Source: Dactylonectria macrodidyma
Lineage: Eukaryota; Ascomycota; Sordariomycetes; Hypocreales; Nectriaceae
DNA length: 64,000 nt
Reading direction: 5' to 3'
NCBI GenBank assembly: GCA_020744425.1
Contig: JAGMUV010000011.1
Coordinates: forward strand, 1,178,001 to 1,242,000
A program made the position numbers and the translations under genes. Below, in pieces: positions 12,659 through 22,757 of this stretch (position 1 is the first letter of the stretch; each line of letters starts with the position of its first letter). The notes below the pieces were generated by a model. That model was not told the origin of the DNA. It did not search any database and was given only the letters and a program-made list of their open reading frames with translations.

Positions 12659-13045
12659 CTAAAAGTTCTCGTCGGTCTTGAGGGTAGGCTCCTCGGGGGC
12701 AGCAGCAGGCTCATCGCCCTTGGCAGCAAGGGTAGTGACGGCCTTCTGGAGGGCGGGAGGGTTGGCGCCCTTGAGGGAGTCGGTCTTGTCGCCGTTCTCG
12801 AAGAAGTAGAAGGCGGGGATGCTGGAGACTCCGAGCTCGTGGGCCAGCTCGGGGACGTCGTCGGTATCGAACTTGGCGAAGGCGACGGTGTCGGGCTTGC
12901 TGAGGGCGGTAGCGTGCTTGGTGAAGAAGGGTGAGATGGCCTTGCAGGGGCCGCACCAGGTGGCGTGGGCTTGCACCGCGACGTAGGGGTTGGCCTTGAG
13001 GAGCTCGTCGAACTCGGCTTTGGACTTGATCTCGACGACGGACAT
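12659..13045 (-). CDS. Thioredoxin
   Basis: This is a single-exon 128-residue cytosolic thioredoxin, a thiol-disulfide reductase feeding ribonucleotide reductase, peroxiredoxins and methionine sulfoxide reductase through thioredoxin reductase. The active site WCGPCK is at about residues 31-36 in the context QAHATWCGPCK. The cis-proline block SSIPAFYFF and a Gly near the end of the domain are also present. It is about 20 residues longer than a minimal thioredoxin because of a Pro/Ala/Glu-rich tail (EPAAAPEEPTLKTDENF). No signal peptide or transit sequence is visible. The ATG sits directly at the MSVVEI start, and there is no upstream in-frame ATG. A TATA-like run lies about 240 bp upstream. 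Confidence 0.95.
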   Translation of the reverse strand: MSVVEIKSKAEFDELLKANPYVAVQAHATWCGPCKAISPFFTKHATALSKPDTVAFAKFDTDDVPELAHELGVSSIPAFYFFENGDKTDSLKGANPPALQKAVTTLAAKGDEPAAAPEEPTLKTDENF

Positions 13046-13286
13046 GATGGGCTGTTTGTAGGTGGGGTTTTGGTGTTGTTGAGAGTTGGTCGTTTTAAAT
13101 TTGTGGTGGTGGTAGGTGATGGTAGGTGATGGTTTGGTTTCGGTGAGGGGTTATCGTTAGAGGGGCAGATATGGGTGATGAGTGACGAGTGTTGAATGGG
13201 GGGGTATCTAGATGCGGGATTGTATTAGGGAGTCAAAGAATAACAGCAAGAATGGAGAAAAAAAGTCTAGGTGGGGATGAGACACG

Positions 13287-13296
13287 TATATATATA
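13287..13296 (-). promoter_or_regulatory. TATA-like element upstream of thioredoxin
   Basis: A perfect TATATATATA run lies about 240 bp upstream of the thioredoxin ATG on its template side. The motif is palindromic, so its direction is inferred from the gene. Confidence 0.35.
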
Positions 13297-13794
13297 CACT
13301 ACGCAGTTCTACTGATACGCCGCCTTTTTGCGTGATGAATAAGTCGTGATGCACGCACTGATGCAATCAGCCACGGGCGCGATGACACAATTTGCGCTGC
13401 TTTTTTCACCAAACACGCATCCGGGATGGGGATTGGATTGGGTGTCTCTCCGTCATCGCTGCTGACAAAACATCGGAACATCGGGGGTGGAGGGGCAGAT
13501 CGGGTGGGAATTGGCGAGCCTTCTGACAAATTCCAGTAATTCCAAGCCTAGGGAAATGTCGAGGGGCCCGGCTGGATATTTGGAATTAAAAAGACCCCAT
13601 TCCGTCTTGGGCGCAGCTTGCGCCGGGAATAGAAGCCTCGGCAGAACTACCATTGGCCAAGCCTTTGATAATTCCGCCTTGTTCTCTTTGTTCAGCTTCA
13701 GTATCGGTAGCGCAACTTGGGTTGCAATGGGCAAACTATGCATGTTTGGCACCCTCCTAACTCTCGTTAACAAGGTCGTCAAAACATCGGATCA

Positions 13795-13929
13795 GGTCCT
13801 ATAGTCTAGTGGTCAGGACGTCAGATTGTATGTTCACCGTTCTCAGTTCTTCACAGCTCCATACTAATTCGCAACAGTTGATTAATCATCCTCCTTCTGA
13901 AGTCGCCAGTTCGAACCTGGCTAGGACCT
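13795..13929 (+). tRNA. Intron-containing tRNA, isotype unresolved
   Basis: The arms fold as follows. Acceptor GGTCCTA (13795-13801) pairs with TAGGACC (13922-13928), followed by T at 13929. The D arm is GTCT...GGAC. Anticodon stem TCAGA (13821-13825) pairs with TCTGA (13896-13900). T arm GCCAG-TTCGAAC-CTGGC is perfect. Internal promoter boxes A (TAGTCTAGTGG) and B (AGTTCGAACCT) are present. Between the anticodon-stem halves there are 70 nt, so subtracting a 7-nt loop gives a 63-nt intron. If the intron sits canonically after position 37, the anticodon would read GTA (Tyr), but eukaryotic tRNA-Tyr has C1-G72, while this one has G1-C72, and its acceptor resembles tRNA-Gln. The isotype is therefore open; a disrupted loop is also possible. 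Confidence 0.75.
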
Positions 13930-13931
13930 CA

Positions 13932-13943
13932 TTTTTTTTTTTT
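13932..13943 (+). terminator. Pol III oligo-T terminator
   Basis: A run of 12 T begins three bases after the tRNA discriminator base. This is what RNA polymerase III uses to stop, and it supports the plus-strand orientation of the tRNA. Confidence 0.75.
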
Positions 13944-14579
13944 GCTTTTTTCCCTGTGCTAACTGTCATTCGCCAGTTGATGATTTGGAATACCTGCCTG
14001 CAACACCAGGGACCCGGGATGCCCGAACCTTGCTTGTAGTTCTGCCACTGCACTGTCGGCTGCACGATCATACGGCGGGTTACACAATGGATTGATTCCG
14101 TCTGTAATGATGTCGCAGCCTGGGGGCACAGTCGCGCATTCCGTGTCACATGATTGATTCCATCGCACAGACAGGCGTCATTCTCTAGGTAGTTCCATGA
14201 GATCTTGCTGCGACCATCTCTTCAGAACGGTTGACATGACCTCTCTTATCGATTGCCCGACGGCTAATCTCCGGCACATGTCCTACCCCACTGCGTCATG
14301 GCGGGGGATGTCTCCTAATTTTTTTTCTTTGCGCACTGGTTGAGGATTTGGTTTTGGAGGGGCTCGGCGTCAAAATTTCAGTTGGAATTTGGGTCTGCAT
14401 CTACACCTTGCATCTACGACGGCATCTCGAATACGGCGTATGGTGTTTTCGATTGACTCACCTTTGTTGACGTCTGGATCAAATCTCCCAGCTTAAAAAG
14501 GAAATTTTAGCCGTTCCGACACCCTTCCTACCGTCGCATCGCATCGCATCACAATCACATCAACCCCACCATCAACACA
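13944..14579. other. Intergenic, promoter of rrb1
   Basis: This is the stretch between the tRNA terminator and the Rrb1 start. The last 60 nt are CATC/CACAATC-rich, a common leader composition in filamentous fungi. No other gene is visible. Confidence 0.5.
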
Positions 14580-16128
14580 ATGGCCAAGCGCACTGCCGAT
14601 ACCGAGCATGGCGATGCGCCTCTCAAGGGTGGCGACCGCCCCGAGAAGATGGACGTCGACGACAATCAGATGGGCGATTTCGAAGACGAGTTCGAGGACG
14701 AGTTCGAGAGCGAAGACGAGATCTTCGAGGCTGGTGTGGACGGCAGGCCAGATGCTGAACGGGAGGCTGATGAGAAGGCCGCTGGTATGTTTCCCACCTA
14801 ATGATGCTACGGCCATACTGTGAAAGAGGGCTCTTTCTGGGAATCCTTGGGCTGAACAATTCTTTCCAGACGCCATGGATGTCGACCAAGGAACCTTCAT
14901 CGTCGGACGAAGCAAGCTCGAACCCGGCCAGACGCTGGCCCCCGATTTGACCACCTACGAAATGCTGCACAACCTCAGCACCCCCTGGCCGTGCCTGTCC
15001 TTCGACATCGTCAAGGACGGCTTGGGCGACGCCCGCAAGGCCTACCCGGCCACCATGTACACCGTCGCCGGCACCCAGGCCGAGTCGGCCAAGGCTTCCG
15101 ACAACCAGATCATGGTGATGAAGTTCAGCGGCCTCAGCAAGATGGACCGCGGCGACGACTCCGACTCGGATGGCGACGACGACGAGGATTCGGACCCCAT
15201 CCTCGAGAGCAAGTCCATTCCCCTCAGCTCCACCACCAACCGAATCCGCTCCCACCAGATCCCCAGCCAGGAGCTCGGCCGGCCACCCACCACCCTCACA
15301 GCCACCATGACCGAGTCCTCCAACGTCTTCATCCACGACATCACACCGCACCTGGCCTCGTTCGACAACCCGGGCACCACCATCTCAGCCCAGCAGAACA
15401 AGCCCATCTCCACCGTGAGGGCCCACAAGAGTGAGGGCTACGCTCTCGACTGGTCACCTACCGTCCCTGGCGGCCGCCTACTCACCGGCGACAACGACGG
15501 CCTCATCTACATGACGTCGCGTACTGACGGCGGCGGCTGGGTCACTGACAACCGCGCTTTCCAGGGCCATGCCAGCAGCGTTGAGGAGCTGCAGTGGTCG
15601 CCGTCCGAGCAGTCTGTCTTTGCCTCGGCGTCGAGCGACGGCACCATCCGCGTGTGGGATGTGCGATCCAAGTCGCGTAAGGCCGCCATCACCGTTCAGG
15701 TGTCCGACGTTGACGTAAACGTCATGTCGTGGTCCCGCCAGACGTCTCACCTGCTGGCCTCGGGCGACGACAACGGTGTGTGGGCTGTGTGGGATCTGCG
15801 CCAGTGGAAGGCCGAGACCCAGAAGCCGCAGCCCATCGCGAGCTTCAACTTCCACAAGGAGCAGATTACAAGCGTCGAGTGGCACCCGACCGACGACTCC
15901 ATCATGGCCGTCGCGGCCGCAGACAACACCGTCACGCTGTGGGACTTGGCCGTCGAGCTGGACGACGAGGAGAGCAAGGACACGGCCGGTGTTAAGGACG
16001 TGCCGCCGCAACTGCTGTTCGTGCACTACCTCAAGGACGTTAAGGAGGTGCACTGGCACCCGCAGATCACCGGCAGCCTGGTGGCGACGGGTGAGGAGTT
16101 TAGCGTCTTCCGGACCATCAGCGTATAA
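14580..16128 (+). CDS. rrb1: Rrb1/GRWD1, ribosomal protein L3 chaperone
   Basis: Two exons (14580-14784 and 14870-16128) are joined across an 85-nt GTATGT...CCAG intron in phase 1. They encode 487 residues. The N-terminus is very acidic (residues about 30-55), as in nuclear histone-chaperone-like WD proteins. Next comes the conserved binding segment with YEMLHNLSTPWPCLSFD, then an acidic insert (DDSDSDGDDDEDSD). The WD repeats that follow include SASSDGTIRVWDVRSKSR, ASGDDNGVWAVWDLR and AAADNTVTLWDL, ending GSLVATGEEFSVFRTISV. Rrb1 acts in the nucleolus and nucleus, keeping newly made uL3 soluble and delivering it to pre-60S particles. Length and order match the family. A large antisense open frame inside exon 2 is a GC-rich shadow. 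Confidence 0.92.
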
Positions 16129-17941
16129 GGAGGGGATGGCGACGAAGACGAAAACGAATGGATATGGCAATGGATGTCAGGGAACGGCAAAAAAGAAAGG
16201 AATGGAAGGGTATTACGCGTTGACAACGGAACTATGGCACGAAAAGGGTTGGATGATCCGATGGTCAAAGACTATTATGGGCGATGATATGGCGCATCAT
16301 GATTCAAGTGCAAGCGATAGAAGGGTACATTTTGGCCAAGACGTTACCTCGGACTTTGTACAGCTGCCAGATTCTCGACTTGTGACGTTGACGTGTGAGA
16401 CTATCGGGGGGCGTTGTTGATGATGTCGTCTTTCGAATGCTACCACAGAAAATGCACTAGGCCAATCTGTATGATGGCCGAGTTTTATGATGGTTACATT
16501 TCTTCTCTTGAGCTCTGTTATCTGGGGGAGAAACTACGGGTATATCTACCCCGGTGTCTCTGGTTGGTCCTCAGACGGAGTTGAGACGGGGGTGCAACGA
16601 GTGTGAAACGGCGATGCGGGAAGTGGGCGAAAAACAAGTACGTGCCGAAGAAACAAATCCGAATGGAAATAGAATTTGATAAATTCCCGATTATGAGGGA
16701 TCTCGCCTTTTTTATGAGAAGAGTGTTTAATTGTATTCTCTATCTCATTGAAAGAGGAAATGCAAAGTGCGTGTCTAAGTGCCCCAGGTTTTTTGCGTGT
16801 TGCGATAACTTGTTAGTGGCATTGGGCGCGATAGCGTCATGGCGGGGTCGATAAAGAAGCAGATGAACGAGGCTTAAGAAAACAACCTGCCAAATGAAAA
16901 GAGGACAAGGATGATGACGGCAAGGATAATGAACGATGTCCTCGCATCGCTATGCAACTCGACTGCGTGGCATGTTTGGGCGATTGCTCATCAAACAGGG
17001 ACACGAGTGTTGAAATCCCCCGATCATGGCTGTCCATGTTTCATAAGCCAAGACCGACCCCTCGACGTTTCTCGAGTCCGCAAGTGAACTCGAAGGCTAC
17101 ATTTCCCCATGAACCTGGTTCATATTACGGGCTCTAGGCCGATCCATTCGTCTCAAGACATGGTTCCTCCTAGCCCTACCCCAGCGATTGTGTCTCTTTT
17201 AGCAACGGGCGTATGCTTCGCTATAAGGTTAGCCGCCGATGGGGGGTTTCGAATGGTTCGCATGACGAGGCAGGAGTACCAGGGGAAGAGTTCTCTACGC
17301 TGCGGGATGAGCGCACTGATCTTGTCGCTTGGAGGAACAGATGCCTGAGTAAATGGAGACTCATAGATCTGCGCCCAACATATACGCTCGGACCTTGAGA
17401 ATAGCCGATTGAGAGTTGCCGTTACTTCCTCAAGCGGATAAAAAGAAACTTGACACTACCGTCGGGGTCTACACGCGTCTCGTGCCCATCTAGACCATGG
17501 GGCCTTGACACACTTGGCAGTCTAACCTACGTACGCGTATACACCCAGCCCTGTCCATTGGCTTAATTGTTTGTCTGATTCCCGTTGGAGAAGGTGGGGG
17601 GTCCGGGGTGTAGAGAGGACTGGTTGATCGATGGGACAGCCGACATGGCCCCTGATGTCACGGCTTCTCCAAGTACCGAGCGCTTGGGAAACACTTCATG
17701 CCAGTTTGGCCAGTCGCAGGAAATCTACGGGTGGCTTGGCTGGGGCTGGGCGCAGGCTGATTGTATAACTATCAGTCGATCGTCCATATCATTCATACGT
17801 ACGGTGCCCTCATCTTATTCTCCAAACTGCTGGCAGTTTGTTCGTTTCTTCACTTGTTTCCCTTTTCTCCCTGTTCTCCCTGTTCGCCCAGCCTTTCCTT
17901 TCTTTCTTTATTTTTAATCAGGCGATCGGATCGGGCATCGA
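16129..17941. other. Intergenic, upstream of glycosyltransferase
   Basis: Open frames here (16603-16854 plus, for example) show no family signature. The last 150 nt before 17942 are T/C-rich and probably the leader of the glycosyltransferase mRNA. No RNA gene or repeat is seen. Confidence 0.5.
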
Positions 17942-20000
17942 ATGGAGTCTGTTCGCGAGTTCGTCCTCGGCGTGACGCAGACATGGCACACGAGCAGCTA
18001 CATCCCCCTTCACAACATGCCCGTTGAACCCAGCGAGAAGGCGTTGAACGGATTCGGGCACATTCCGAGGCGGCTGCTACGCGTTTCGAATCGTCCGTTG
18101 ATGCTGCTCATCGTATCGATTATCTCGATACCTGCCCTGCTTACCTTTATGGTTGTCAATGTGTGTTCTTATTACTTGTTGTGTCAAAGACATTGGAGCT
18201 GACTTTCGCTTGCAATAGGGTGGCGACTACATTTCCGATCTTACCGACGATGTCGTTGCTCTTGGTAGCGCGGTGCGCATTACGCCCGCACACCTTGAGA
18301 TTCCCAACATGCCCGTCCCCGATTCCGATAGCCATGTGCCCGGGTCTACTATTACCGCCGCGATATTAAAGGCCGCGGATAAGATGCGACATGGTCATGT
18401 CGACGACGAATCCGAAGAAGAGGCCAAGCCCAAGGGATACTATAGGCCCCAGATACCTCAGATTCACAAGCAGCCTGTCCTTGACGAGAGTGGAAGGAAG
18501 GCTGAAGAGGCGATGAATTACTTCAGGGAGGAAGAGTCTCGATTTATGGCTGACATCTCGGAACCTCCACCTGGAAACCACCGTCTGGTCATTCTCCTCC
18601 CCGCCGATGACTCTGGCTCGGCGGTGTGCAAGGTCATATTTAGCGGGATGGCATTGGGATATCCTAGCCCTGTGATATTGAACTGGCGCAAGGACACAGG
18701 AAAGACGGAAGGAAAGGCTATTGGCGGCTCCCACTTGGCCAAGATCACAGGCGCCCTGGAATATCTCGAGACCGTCACTCACCCAGACACCCACGAGGGA
18801 GACCGCCTGAGAGACAACGATCTCGTCGTGCTCGTGGATGCTTACGATGTATGGTGGCAGCTGCCCCCGGACGTGCTGATCAAGCGATATCACGAGACTA
18901 ACCGCCTGGCCAACGAGCGCCTGGCCAAGGAATGGGGCGGCTTCGGCAGGATGCCCATGAAGCAAACCATCGTGACGGCGGTCCAGAAGCGGTGCTGGCC
19001 GACCCCCGAGATGCCCGGCAACCGCCACTGCGACGAGCTCCCCGAGAGCACAGCCCGCAAGGATCTGTACGGAGAGAACACGGACATCGAGCCCGAGTAT
19101 AGTCCCAGGGAGACAAACAAGCACCACGACACGCGGCCCAAGTACTTCAATAGCGGCACCATCATGGGTCCTGTAGGGGACATGAAGCGCTATGTTCGCC
19201 GCGTCAAGGAGCGGATGGAGCAGCTGCTTGTCAACCACCCGGCCCTATGGAGCGACCAAGCCGTCTTTGCCGACGTCTTTGGAGAGCAAGAGGTCTGGCG
19301 GACGTGGATCCGTAGCCAGCGCAGGGCGTTCCCGTACGACGAGGCGACGAAGATGATGCACGAGCGTTTCGAGTACAGTATCGGTTTGGACTACAGCCAG
19401 CAACTATTCGTGCCGACCGTCTTTGAGGAGGAGGACGGCGAGATGGTGGAGCTGAACAACGAGACGCGTATTGCCGAAAGGTCCGCGCAGCTGGGTATCG
19501 AGCCGGTGAGGCTCCGGGGCGTACCGGAAGACCTCCGGGACGCCGAGATGCCGCTGAAGAAGGTCATAATCGAGGAGGACCACGAGGCGCTGGATTGGGG
19601 AGAGATGCCGTTGTACGCCGACTTCTTCAGCGAGGCCGTCCCTGTGGCCGTCCATCACAATGCCCACGAGGGCGGGCTCAAGGAGCGTCGTGTCTGGTGG
19701 TGGGACCGCACCTGGTATTTCCCATATCTGCGGGACCTGGTCCAGGACTTTCTCGAGCCGCCCGCGAGGATGAAGCCGCTGGCCAAGGTACCCACGGGGT
19801 CACAGGGCAAACAGGCCGTCTACTGGCCGCTCAGCTCGGATCGGACGAAGCGTAAGCCGCGCCGCTTTGCACCCGAGGCTCGCGAGGAAGGGTTCCCAGA
19901 GATGGAGTTTGAGATGCTGTGTAGAGACAGAGACGAGGATGAGACCAGCGAGCAGAGATGGTTCGATGAGGTGTTTCGGGATGGCCTTGGCGGGCTTTAA
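17942..20000 (+). CDS. Type II membrane glycosyltransferase, PLOD-like
   Basis: Exons 17942-18160 and 18219-20000 are separated by a 58-nt GTGTGT...ATAG intron in phase 0. The product is 666 residues. One transmembrane anchor lies at about residues 51-72 (LMLLIVSIISIPALLTFMVV) after a short cytosolic tail, giving type II Golgi topology. The lumenal domain has the motif VVLVDAYDVWWQLP, whose D-x-x-D core resembles the metal-binding acidic motif of procollagen-lysine glycosyltransferases, and YFNSGTIMGPVGDM, the second signature of that group. A conserved HHNAHEGGLKERRVWWW block comes later. It should transfer a sugar in the secretory pathway; the acceptor is unknown. An ATG at 18017 is a less favoured start. 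Family assignment is by motif only. Confidence 0.75.
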
Positions 20001-20173
20001 CGGTATAAGTCACGCAGGATGCGACTCGTACGAAAATTAATACCCACGTAATGACTGTATATCGATGTCTAGTGTGCATAGTATAGACTATCTTATGAAG
20101 TAAAGCGATTGATGTTGTTCCCAGTAGTCACTATTTGCTACTACATCACTATGCCGCCGAGTTCGTCCCTGAG

Positions 20174-20712
20174 TGCGGAGGACCATTTCAAAAGTCTTTG
20201 CCAGCGCGCAAGCCACTAAAAGAGGCCCTATATTATAGCGCACCTAGTCCACTAGTTCGCCATAATATAGGCCTGATATCACTAAAGCTATAGGAAATGT
20301 AGCAGATATTAGCAATATGAGGCTGAATGTAATGTTAAGTACCTATGAGGGATTCGAGTGTGTGGTGTCAGACAGACCGATAGAAAAGCTAGCTATATAT
20401 AGAGCCAGATCTATACAGTATTTTCCTTTAAACCTAGAAAGAGACTTCAAACCTAGTCCACCTATAATAACCTAGACAGACCTTAATAACCTAGATGACT
20501 CTTAACAGCCTAGATAGACGGCTTGTAATGGCTTTATCGTTCAAGGGTGTCCATATCAGCCGGATCCCTAGGGATAAATAGCTAGCTTTCTTCCCCCTAG
20601 ACAGGGGAAAAGACAAGATCTTCTATCATCACTAAGCTGTCTTAACTATTCCATTTTGTCTGATATGTGGCATCCTTGGCGTGGGCAAAGACTTTTGAAA
20701 TGGTCCTCCGCA
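20174..20712. mobile_element. MITE-like element with 29-bp inverted repeats
   Basis: Left end 20174-20202 (starts TGCGGAGGACC) and right end 20684-20712 are perfect 29-bp reverse complements. A further few bases inside are partly complementary (GCGCGCAAG against CGCCAAGG). The 539-bp element is AT-rich inside, has no open frame, and contains degenerate 17-19-bp tandem units. No target-site duplication is obvious at the two edges. The size, termini and lack of coding capacity fit a non-autonomous DNA transposon. The superfamily cannot be named without the duplication. Confidence 0.75.
20430..20522. repeat. Degenerate 19-bp tandem repeat inside the MITE
   Basis: About five units built around AA(T)AACCTAGA follow each other at 17-19 bp spacing. 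They lie inside the inverted-repeat element. Confidence 0.55.
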
Positions 20713-20885
20713 ATCGATTGGAATGCTCCAGATGGCCTAGTGTGGTGTTCAAATACCGGAATTTCCCGTTGAAGTGATGGTTTGTCTTGAGACTACGGCG
20801 TTGTGGCGCCTCGTCACGAGCCAGGTTTCAAGCGGTGACTCTCAGTTTGGCTGCTAATAGTCTCTATGATTGGATAGTACTTGGC

Positions 20886-22655
20886 ATGGCTACGGTCAAG
20901 CTCGCAGGGCGATACGCCACTAATATAGACGTACCTCTGATGCTCTGTAGCTTAGCTGTTAAAGAGAGCAGTCGACCCCTGGCCGGGTTCTTCGTCATCC
21001 AAAAATTGAACATGTTTGTAGCTCGTTTTCGGCGCATTGGCCTGCTCTCCCTGGGCTCACTTTTCTTTGGCGGAATACTACTTTTCCTAGCTGGTCTCAA
21101 TGGACTCATCGGTCCAGATTCAATCGAGGGCAAAACCCCAAGCTGGAATCAGGTACACCTATTCTCATATGGCTCCGGGTTGAGTGTCCAGTCATGGCTT
21201 GCAATTCTCGGCGTGGGCTTTGGTCTGTTGTCATACGGCTTCCACGAAACATATGTCCACCTCTTTGATTGGTGGTGCAGCAACCGAGCACAACGTGACG
21301 GCGGGCTTGACTATGGACTCTATCTCAATTCACAGCCTCAAGCACCGGTTGTATACGGCTACCGAGGTTTCACGGGATTCATCACCCTTCGATACCTTTT
21401 TGCTCTGGCCTCCATTGCGGCTTCAATCGGATACAAATTTGGCGTCGTCGAAACAAAACTCAAGTATGTCGGCCGGATACCTTATGAGAGTAACGTCAAC
21501 GTCACCAGACCCTCCTTTGGAAGAAGCAGCCAAGATGGCAACCCCTGGCTCATGGATAAGTCAGACTACAGCCTCGGCGTCAATCGCGCATTCTACCACG
21601 AAGAAGGAGACACCTGGGGCCCTCCCCGCAGCACTATCATGGCTGGGACCATGAGATGTTTTGCCGGCGGCCTCCCTGCCCTAGGCACCGGAACGGTGTA
21701 CAGTCACGAGTACGTTATAGTTGCCAACATGACAGAGCATAGGGTGGAAGACGAAGGCATTGATGCTACCATTGGCTCGTATGTCACCGACGACGACTGG
21801 TTGCGAACATACACATTAGATGACGAATTGTACGTCTCTAGCGGGGGCTGGTTTAACTCGACCGAGATCCGAGAGACAGCCGTGGTAGAATTTCGCTATA
21901 AACGACTTGATCAGATCCATGTCCGCTGGGCCAAGTATGTACCCTCAAACTACTACTTTGACAAAGGGAGGTGGCCCGTGGTCCGCCACGTCGAGTATAA
22001 GTTGCACTACGCCGTGGCAGAAGTGCGGAGACGAATCGAGAACGGAACGTGTTCGATGCTGGAGTCGTCCGACACGCCGATACAACTCTTGTCTGTCGAT
22101 GACATGGCTCCGCAACCGTCATTCTTTCCAGTGAATAAGAACTTTGATGAGTGGATCTGGGCTCGGTCAACGTTGACGACTTGGGGGGGCAACCCTCGTC
22201 ACGGCGTGAGCGGCATTCTGCAGGTCGGCATGACGCTCTTCACGTCCTGGATGGAGAATCTCAGCGTTAATTCTAATACATTCTACCCGTTTGGCAAGCT
22301 GATACCGATGGGCGCCTTTCCTCCATATGGCGCAGAGCCAACGCCGCACCGCTTTGGCGGGCCGCAGGGCGATCTTCAATATCCGTTCCTCAGCGTCGAG
22401 GGATGGACAGCGACGGGCATCATGGTCGCGGCGGCATATGCCTTCCTGGCTCTGGGATGTCTGTCTATATTGGTGGCGTTCGTTCGTGTTTGGGTCGGCC
22501 CGCCGGCTTTGACGTCTTGGATGGGACAGCACATCTTCTTGACGCAGAGCGGAACAGTGTCAATGCCGCAACAAGGCCTGGCTAATGGATATACGGCGGC
22601 GCGGAAGGGATTGGGGAGGTTGAGGCTGCCAAAGGAACGGGTGCCTAGTGAATGA
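20886..22655 (+). CDS. Fungal multi-pass membrane protein, unknown function
   Basis: The frame is open from just after a TGA at 20775, but the first in-frame ATG is at 20886 (MATVKLAGRY), giving 589 residues. Residues coded before it (about AANSLYDWIVLG) look like genuine protein, so the true start may lie in a 5' exon that is missing or unrecognised. Hydrophobic segments include LLSLGSLFFGGILLFLAGL, SWLAILGVGFGLLSYGF, YLFALASIAASIGYKFGVV and a C-terminal GIMVAAAYAFLALGCLSILVAF. Between the third and last segments is a large domain with several N-x-S/T sites, probably extracytosolic. I do not recognise a characterised family. The inverted-repeat element ends 174 bp upstream of this ATG, where the promoter or first exon would be expected. 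Confidence 0.65.
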   Translation: MATVKLAGRYATNIDVPLMLCSLAVKESSRPLAGFFVIQKLNMFVARFRRIGLLSLGSLFFGGILLFLAGLNGLIGPDSIEGKTPSWNQVHLFSYGSGLSVQSWLAILGVGFGLLSYGFHETYVHLFDWWCSNRAQRDGGLDYGLYLNSQPQAPVVYGYRGFTGFITLRYLFALASIAASIGYKFGVVETKLKYVGRIPYESNVNVTRPSFGRSSQDGNPWLMDKSDYSLGVNRAFYHEEGDTWGPPRSTIMAGTMRCFAGGLPALGTGTVYSHEYVIVANMTEHRVEDEGIDATIGSYVTDDDWLRTYTLDDELYVSSGGWFNSTEIRETAVVEFRYKRLDQIHVRWAKYVPSNYYFDKGRWPVVRHVEYKLHYAVAEVRRRIENGTCSMLESSDTPIQLLSVDDMAPQPSFFPVNKNFDEWIWARSTLTTWGGNPRHGVSGILQVGMTLFTSWMENLSVNSNTFYPFGKLIPMGAFPPYGAEPTPHRFGGPQGDLQYPFLSVEGWTATGIMVAAAYAFLALGCLSILVAFVRVWVGPPALTSWMGQHIFLTQSGTVSMPQQGLANGYTAARKGLGRLRLPKERVPSE

Positions 22656-22757
22656 GGTCCGGCGGTATTCAACATGCCACTACATTTAAAATATTATTTC
22701 ACTATGAAATGATCGATCTTGTTTCCATCTTCCAGGTGGCTTACCCCTATGTTCACA

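Noticed and set aside
14623..15351. 242-codon minus-strand open frame
   Set aside because: It lies antisense to the well-supported Rrb1 gene; its Gly/Val/Asp-rich composition is what a GC-rich coding strand gives in reverse.
15478..16170. 230-codon minus-strand open frame
   Set aside because: Also antisense to Rrb1, with no motif; a shadow of codon bias.
18366..19238. 290-codon minus-strand open frame
   Set aside because: It is antisense to the glycosyltransferase gene, which has clear motifs and a membrane anchor in the sense frame.
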